From Favolaschia claudopus (taxonomy: Eukaryota > Basidiomycota > Agaricomycetes > Agaricales > Mycenaceae): a stretch of DNA of 64,000 bases. The notes under the pieces are model-generated. The model worked only from the letters and a program-made list of their open reading frames with translations. It was not told the origin of the DNA and did not search any database. How positions within the stretch are numbered: position 1 is the stretch's first letter; each line of letters begins with the position of its first letter. Shown piece by piece: positions 58,323-64,000 of the stretch. A program made the position numbers and the translations under genes. The stretch is taken from positions 2,170,001 through 2,234,000 of the forward strand of contig JAWWNJ010000022.1 of assembly GCA_037176885.1 (NCBI GenBank), read 5' to 3'.

Positions 58323-59920
58323 TCAATCATCATCAAGACACATTATCGAAGTCCTCGCACTCTTGATGACAACGGAAGTATCAAAACCTTCGAACGCGAA
58401 ACTCTCTCGATGCCCAAGCTCCGAGTGCTTCCCATCCTGGCAGCGACAAATGTGCTGGGTATCGCGGAACATACTGGTCACCTAGGGAGTGGTCAGCATA
58501 GAGCAATAAGATAAAGGAGACGAGATGCCTACATTGACCAGGTGATAAGGTCCGTTTGCCGCAGGGTCGGCGGCGGAGGGAGCGTCGACGGGGGGAGCGG
58601 AGCGCGCGTTGGCGGAGGGCGCGTCGGCGGCGGCGGCAGCGGGAGCGGGAGCGTCGCCAGCAGGATTGGTCGCGTCGTCCTCAGACTCCGCTTCAGCAGT
58701 AGCAGCAGACGCAGTCGGAAAGAACACTGTGAAACCAGCTCTGCAGTGTATTTAAGTGGCTGATTTTATTTCTGAAAAGCGCATCACTTACTGAGACCAA
58801 GCACGCAGAACGTGATTCAGGGCGGCGCCCATTTCGTCTTCGCTGCTCGGCTCGCCCGAGGCGAATGCGACGGGTTCGGTGGTGAAGCCGGCGGTGGGAG
58901 CTGCATGAACGCCGTCAGCGGTGGTAGTGGAGGCTGCGTGGACACCGTCGTCGCCGCTGTCGGCGTTGGCGTTGGCGTTGGCGTTGGCGTTGGCGTTGGC
59001 GTTGGCGTTGGCGTTGGCGTTGGCGTTGGCGTTGGCGTTGGCGGTGGTGGTGGTGGTGGTGGCGGCGGCGGCGGTGGAGGCTGCGGGGACGTTGTCGGAG
59101 CGAGCTACAGGGCCAATGTCATGATTGTCCTCGTCGTCGGCATCCAATTCACGCATGAGCTCGTTTGAGTAGCGATGACCGGTGACGAAGGTGCTCGCGC
59201 GATGAGGGAGCCAGATGACGGGTTTGAGTACAGGTGTCGCGTCACCCGACTCCCTGAAGCAACGAAGAAATGTGTTAAAAGCGTCTAGACGAGATGGGCA
59301 GACGAAAGTTCTTACCCTTGAGCATGCGCTGGCGCATTCCCCGTCACCGCGGCCGCCTCTGCAGCTGCTGCACCTGCCACAGGCGCAGGAACACGCTCTG
59401 GATCATCCCCCTGCTCTGCAGCCGCGATTCTCTCGTTGAGCAACACTTGGTTGTTGTAGAGATCTTGGAAATACGAATTCGCAACGTCGTACGACATGAA
59501 AATCCGCGCGTCACGTTCCTCGCGTTCGAGGCGGGTGGTGACTTCGGAGCGGGAGTCAGGGTGGGCTCGAAAGTGATAACGCTCGCGATGCTTGCGAAGA
59601 AGGTGGCGTTTCTGGGCTCTGCGGCGTCGTCAGCGAGACAAAACTATTAGGAATTATGATGAATGCTTACCCAGGAAGTCCGAAGACCGATGTGGTCGAG
59701 AGGGTCTCGTACGCCAAGGCGTTGTATGCTGCAATGAATGTAAGTACTGAGAAACTTGTATCGTTACATTGCAACACGCACAGCGAGGCACGAACGACGA
59801 GGGATCGAACGGAGGGGTCGATTGGTTGTCGGAACTGGGAGTCGAGTCTTCTGGCTGCGCGGCAGGAGGCTGAGTATCGTCGAGAGGCGAGGGATTCGGG
59901 GGAGAGGCAGAATCCGACAT
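58323..59920 (-). CDS. KDZ3 accessory protein of unknown function
   Basis: Starts MSDSASPPNPSPLDDTQPP at 59920. Exons include FVPRCACCN (59,780), AAYNALAYETLSTTSVFGLP (59,720), HLLRKHRERYHFRAHPD and IFMSYDVANSYFQDLYNN (59,500), then PVIWLPHRASTFVTGHRYSN (59,200). A low-complexity Ala/Asn/Thr tract follows, then EDEMGAALNHVLRAW, an Ala/Pro tract and finally MFRDTQHICRCQDGKH before the stop at 58323. Five or six short introns are inferred. No known domain; the CACC and CRC motifs could bind metal, but that is speculation. It lies upstream of and parallel to the transposase. Confidence 0.55.
58963..59042 (-). repeat. Hexanucleotide microsatellite (GGCGTT)n
   Basis: About thirteen copies of GGCGTT in tandem, encoding an Ala-Asn repeat in the KDZ3 accessory gene on the minus strand, next to a GGTGGT/GGCGGC tract encoding Thr and Ala. 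Six-base units keep the frame. Confidence 0.9.
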
Positions 59921-60290
59921 CGATAGTTTGAGGCAGAGGTGAGGAGGGGAAGAGGTGGGAGGGAGGGAATGGGAAGGTTCAGGGAAAGGATGTCGTTATA
60001 ACTGATAATCGTATGGAATACGTCGAATCGAGCTGGTTCGTCATCAATAACGGGTCGAATTGTTGTTGATGGCCAACACGTTGAGAATCTTGAGATCCAG
60101 ATCTGCGAAGCATTCAAAACTTATTGGGGATATAGAGTTAGGCAAATAATACGGCGTCGCCTGAATTATTATAAGCTCGATAGAATAAAAAGAGCTCTCT
60201 TCATCCTCCACACCTCCGTCTTCAAAATTCTTTGAGATAACACTCACTGGTCAACGAAACTCCGTCTCGCACTGTCTCCTCCGTTCTTCC
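59921..60290. promoter_or_regulatory. Divergent promoter region inside KDZ3
   Basis: The 370 bp separate the minus-strand accessory gene and the plus-strand TET/JBP-like gene. AT-rich around 60,120-60,200. No site was assigned. Confidence 0.4.
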
Positions 60291-62094
60291 ATGGCAATCC
60301 GCCGCAAAGTCGTCATTAATCCCCACCTCATTCGGCATCGTAAGCGCAAGCCTGACGCTCCCATTCCCCCATTCGAAACATTGGGCATGGCCGCGTACCA
60401 GCGCCTCGAGTCCAACCTCGACTTTGACCTTGAAGCCCGACTTCAGCACGAGCTCGCTATACGGGACCCTTCTCTGCCCTTCTCCGGCGATCCACTGCCT
60501 GAAGAACTCCCACCGCCGCCTGCGCCTGGTTACAAGGACGCACAGGTGCAGACAGAGTCCACTGTTCGACGAGTCGTCACTGAGGGTAGAAAGCAGCGCG
60601 CTAAGGCTCGTTTCGCCGTAGAGCGCGCCCGCCGTTTCAATGTCCTGTGGGGGGCGGCCATGCGTGTTCGTTATGGCGATCTCATCCGCCCCAGCAATCC
60701 CCGCGCCGTCATCCGTATTTCCGAAGGCGGGGAATTCGACCCCAGTGTTATCGAGGACCGCGACTACAGCTTGGCCGAGCTCACAGGTATTCGCTCGCTT
60801 CGTTTCCGTCTGATTCCTTGGAATGGCGGGTAAGTTTCAACTCTGCTTTGTTCATTAAAACCGTTGCTCACAGATGCAATAGGAAAGTTCGCATGGTCGT
60901 CTCTCAGGGCAGAGTCTGTCTCGTGCTCGGTGGCCGGGCGAGTAACAGGGACTGGGAGCGCGACGTTCATGGTCCTGTATTCCGATACTGTCAGCAAGTC
61001 GCCCTGGATTATCGAACACGACACACCGAGGCTGGCTATCCCGTTCTCTCTGGCGGTGTAGGAATAGACTTCAATCAGTATCCGACTACGACAGAGCCTG
61101 AGGTTGCGCCGGAGCCTGAGGTTGCGCCTACTCCTCAGCCTGAAGCTGCGCCCGAACCCGTACCGGAGGTTGCGCCCGAACCCAAGGCGGAGGTTGCGCC
61201 CGAACCCATGGCGGAGGCTGCGCCAGCGGTGCGTATTCTCGTTGATCGATTGAACATATTGCTGAAACCCCAGTCGACCTAGCGTGAGGGAGTCCGCCCT
61301 ACTCGTGTGCTTGATTCCTTGGCGTTCTTCGCGCTTGTTGGATCTGCTGCTATGTGTGAGCTTTTGGGCTTTGGGAATGGTGAGTCTGCGAGGCTGTGCT
61401 TGTCGGATGATCGGACATTTCGGATTAATCGGCCTCCTCAGGACTGCTTGCCATGTATTGCGCGCTCGCATACTCCACCCTCCAGATGCAAAGGTCCAGC
61501 TTTCTCTTCATCAACTCTGGCGCCCAGTACCCTTGCCCTGCCAGCATCTTCTCTGCCATCACCGTCGAGCTGGGAGGACCTCATTGTCGGACCGATCATC
61601 GTGGTATACCTTGGCAGTACGACCCTGCGAGCTGGGCTATTCTCACCGCCATTGGGAACTACCGACCTATGAATGGCGGACATATAGTCTTTTGGGATCT
61701 CGGGCTCGTCATACAATTCCCCCCTGGCTCCTCTATCTTGATCCCACCTGGCCTCATACGCTATTCTTTCGTCAAAGTCCCCGCGCATCATTCTCGATAC
61801 TCTATCCTCCAGTGGGCAGGCGCAGGCATACAGCGCTTCCTCGACAACGACGACCGTACCGACCTCCAGTTCGCCCTCTCGACTACCAAGAAGGAGCACG
61901 AGGCACGAGAGGGTCGTCGTCGGCGGGATCACCTTGCCTCGATTGGAATGTTCCCTTACCTCGACCAACTTCGCGAGGGAGAAATCAAATTCCCCTACCC
62001 CGGCGAGGTCAACCCGCCCGAGTCGCAGCTCCCTATTCCCAACCCGCCATCCGTTACCGCACATGCTGGACCTTCCACCGCTGATTTAAATTAA
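60291..62094 (+). CDS. TET/JBP-like protein carried by KDZ3, catalytic residues lost
   Basis: Exons were derived as 60291-60829, 60874-61228, 61283-61379 and 61442-62094 (1,644 nt, 547 aa; phases 2, 0 and 1 agree). The N-terminus is basic (MAIRRKVVINPHLIRHRKRK). The central region VRMVVSQGRVCLVLGGR matches the block RPVVDSEGKIFAVHG of the KDZ2 enzyme. A degenerate Glu-Pro-x-Val/Ala-Ala-Pro repeat follows. The dioxygenase fold is recognisable (AILTAIGNY, GGHIVFWDLGLVIQFPPGSS, SRYSILQWAGAG). The His-x-Asp motif is His-Arg-Gly (TDHRGIPW) and the distal iron His position is Tyr (LIRYSFVKV), against GHRD and YHSN in KDZ2. Two of three iron ligands are missing, so it is predicted inactive. The frame is intact, suggesting a kept non-catalytic role, or decay too recent to show. 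Confidence 0.78.
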
Positions 62095-62282
62095 CTTGAT
62101 ATCGTTGTTCTCACCACTTAGTTTTACTTTTACTCATTTTTTCCTCCTTTACTTTGACTTCCTCTTAGTTTCTTAATTACAATTCACTGTGCAGCGGTAC
62201 GAAATACATTTAATGAACGTCCACCAAAAAACATAATAGTGTCAGAAAGCACGATAGCGTCGAAAGCAAAGTGAAATACTAG
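62095..62282. other. Short convergent spacer
   Basis: The 188 bp lie between two converging genes, T-rich then A-rich, consistent with two 3' untranslated regions. Nothing else was seen. Confidence 0.5.
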
Positions 62283-62941
62283 CTAGACTGGACATCGGCG
62301 AGGAAGCTGCGTCTCCTCCGCTGGCCAGTCGTCGCTTTCTATTGAAGCCCCACGCCCGATGTCCTCCTCACCTTCGTCCTCCTCATCCGCATCCCAATCC
62401 TCCTCCGCCGTTGTGCAGTCCTCCGGACTCGGATCATAAGTGGAGGCGTAGGGCGTGAAACCGAATCTGGACGAAGCGGAAAGTCGTGCCCGCTCGTTCG
62501 TTGGTGAAGGGGGGGACCTCTGCAGGGACTTGGCAACGGATCGTCTTGCTGCTCGCGTTGCACGCCTGAACGAAAGAATTAGTACAATAAATATCTTGTG
62601 ACAAGATACCAATTGCGTACTCAACATAATCCTGACGGTACTGAGCCGCCTTGACAGCGTACTCGAGCTGCACGGCGGCGGACGATCTCCTGAGCTTCTC
62701 GCGATGTCTGGAATCTATACGTTAGAGAGAGAAGGATGAGGCGCCGCGCACTACTGACGCTCGCATCCGAACCCGAGCTTTCTCATTGACAGCAGCTTTG
62801 TTTCTGATCATGAGTACCAGTAAGTCGTCCGTTTAGTAGGATAGAATGAAGCGAAACCTACCGCTGCCTATACTCCCAAGCAGCTTGAGCTCGACGATTC
62901 AGAATTTCTTGTCGTGTCAACTTTGACTTCGGACGTGCCAT
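62283..62941 (-). CDS. KDZ3 accessory: small basic helical protein with Tyr-Arg repeats
   Basis: Starts MARPKSKLTRQEILNRRAQ at 62941. Exons read AAWEYRQR, NKAAVNEKARVRMRA, SRHREKLRRSSAAVQLEYAV then KAAQYRQDYVE, and RATRAARRSVAKSLQRS; the acidic C-terminus (EEDWDADEEDEGEEDIG) ends at 62283. Four or five exons with short introns. The Ala-x-x-Tyr-Arg and Arg-x-Arg-x-Arg spacing matches the KDZ1 and KDZ2 proteins, as does the basic-then-acidic layout of KDZ1. Probably a nucleic-acid-binding helix; unproven. Confidence 0.65.
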
Positions 62942-63632
62942 GGAGACGAGAGAGGGAACTTTGGCGGGTGGCAGTGCTCATTTGAGATTTTGTGAGTGGG
63001 CGCCGTCGACGGTGAAAACGGAGGCCAAGGCGCACGGCGAAGAGGTACAACTCGGTATGATGTGTTGGGAAGCCGAGGAGGTTTGACTGGAGGGAAGCAG
63101 AAGTTGAGGAAGAGGGGTAATAGGGCTGCCCAGAGGTTGTCGCCGTTCAGCGCAATATTAGTGTAGCACGACTTGAGAACGTTAGGTATCCTATAATTCC
63201 CGCTTGTGCTTGCAGAAATCTAGGATAGGTGTATTTGAATCAAAATGTGACGAAGTCGAAGGAAAGAGGAAATGGTGAGTCGAGACATTGAAGAGAGACG
63301 ATGGTACTTGTGATCTACAATAGGGAATATCTTGTTAAATCCGAGTTCGTCATCTAAAACTCAGAACATGTCACGGTGAGCAGCTGGAGACACGATTCTT
63401 TTTCTGTACGGCTCTAAATACCCATAGGACTCACCTTACCTACTTATAACGCGTGAAAGCGCTTTGAAAAGAGCAGGAAGTCATCAAAGTTACCGTGCGA
63501 CACTTTGACTCTCTTATCCTCTATTTTAAGTTCTTCTTCATCGTTTCACATCGAGGGAGCGGGCAAAGAGGCAGAGGAGAAGCAATTGTATTCATAGCAG
63601 TAGTACAGAAAGAAGTATATATCATGAGTAAA
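62942..63632. other. KDZ3 spacer
   Basis: About 690 bp without recognised coding sequence. It should contain the promoter of the Tyr-Arg-repeat gene and the 3' region of the viroplasmin-like gene. No repeat was noted. Confidence 0.5.
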
Positions 63633-64000
63633 TCAAAGTGCTTTTGAACGAGGAATGCGACGTGTATATTCAGTATTCAAGGCATGAGCGTAGGCTGCCT
63701 CGGCGGCCTCACGAGTTGGGAAGGAGGCAAACAAACTACCAGGCACGGCGGAAACGTTGAGACTGCATTCTAGATGGGACCGATAGATTCCGGGCTGAAC
63801 GCCACGGCAAACGACATACCAGCGATCTTGCGCACCAACCGCGAGCGGGCTTTCGTCTTGCGAAGGAGGCGGAATGGCGGGGGAATTGGTCGGCGGTGTG
63901 CTGTCTGCTGTCCATCCCCGCGCTCTTGCATAATCGAGCGCTGCTTTCGCTGCTTCAACGGAAGGAAACCCGCGCTGGGCAACAAACCCAAAGCCCTTGA
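63633..64000 (-). CDS. KDZ3 accessory: viroplasmin-like domain protein, C-terminal part only
   Basis: Enters from the right edge and stops at 63633. The visible 121 residues hold the end of one domain (FVAQRGFPSVEAAKAALDYA), a Pro-rich linker (PTNSPAIPPPSQDE) and a complete second domain: WYVVCRGVQPGIYRSHLEC, then FASFPTREAAEAAYAHAL, which is the best RNase H1-N/viroplasmin match in the window. It ends RRIPRSKAL. The architecture (two domains split by a Pro-rich linker) is that of the KDZ1 protein. Start and first exon lie outside. Confidence 0.72.
   Translation of the reverse strand, partial: KGFGFVAQRGFPSVEAAKAALDYARARGWTADSTPPTNSPAIPPPSQDESPLAVGAQDRWYVVCRGVQPGIYRSHLECSLNVSAVPGSLFASFPTREAAEAAYAHALNTEYTRRIPRSKAL

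Larger units (their letters stand above)
41516..64000 (-). mobile_element. KDZ3: CxC2-type KDZ element, interrupted by KDZ2, open at right edge
   Basis: Host element for KDZ2. Its genes outside the insertion are a split transposase (58,109-41,516, minus), an accessory gene (59,920-58,323, minus), a TET/JBP-like gene (60,291-62,094, plus), a Tyr-Arg-repeat protein (62,941-62,283, minus) and a viroplasmin-like gene running off the edge (63,633 rightwards, minus). Terminal repeats could not be located, because the right end lies outside the window and the left end is therefore unpaired. Without KDZ2 the visible part spans about 9.6 kb. Confidence 0.72.

Noticed and set aside
1..64000. tRNA, rRNA or other structured RNA genes
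   Set aside because: I looked for B-box-like GGTTCGA-type signals with cloverleaf potential and saw none convincing. The GGTTCAGGTTC copies near 35.6-36.8 kb belong to hAT subterminal repeats.

Overview
The window is nuclear DNA of a filamentous basidiomycete, most likely an Agaricomycete. The evidence is many GT-AG introns of about 45-60 nt, a class IV-like chitin synthase, single-copy eukaryotic genes (RGP1, Hikeshi/OPI10, RTF1), and three KDZ (Kyakuja-Dileera-Zisupton) DNA transposons with TET/JBP-type dioxygenase cargo, a combination known from mushroom-forming fungi. All gene models here were spliced by hand from conserved protein motifs and frame arithmetic; no search or alignment was run.

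Positions 1-17,939 are gene-dense host chromosome. In order: the 5' and central part of a DUF3684/sacsin-like HSP90-type ATPase gene (minus, runs off the left edge); a chitin synthase (minus); RGP1, a Rab-GEF subunit (plus, divergent from the chitin synthase); Hikeshi/OPI10 (minus) with an inferred 11-nt microexon; RTF1 of the Paf1 complex (minus); and a dual-specificity phosphatase-like gene (plus). The rest, about 46 kb, is almost entirely mobile DNA.

KDZ1 (19,570-31,376) is an 11.8-kb element with imperfect 55-bp terminal inverted repeats. It has an apparently intact CxC2-type KDZ transposase and three accessory genes. Positions 31,377-41,500 are a graveyard: an LTR fragment, a MULE transposase remnant, a 280-286-bp inverted repeat, a non-autonomous hAT-like element of 1,208 bp, a candidate 1.8-kb LTR with an adjacent polypurine tract, and a frameshifted Cys-cluster ORF.

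KDZ3 (from about 41.5 kb past the right edge) is a second CxC2-type element. Its transposase gene is split by KDZ2 (43,707-56,570), a 12,864-bp element of a different, CxC1-like transposase type. KDZ2 is flanked by a perfect 8-bp target duplication (GATCTGCT) and has terminal inverted repeats of 665 bp or more that are nearly identical, so the insertion looks recent.

The main theme is a recurring cargo set. All three KDZ elements carry the transposase, a small basic helical protein with Tyr-Arg repeats, and a protein with RNase H1-N/viroplasmin-like domains. KDZ2 and KDZ3 also carry TET/JBP-family genes: the KDZ2 copy keeps the iron-binding residues, while the KDZ3 copy has lost two of the three and is probably a pseudo-enzyme. 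KDZ2 is also saturated, introns included, with the heptamer GTGGCAG in both orientations.
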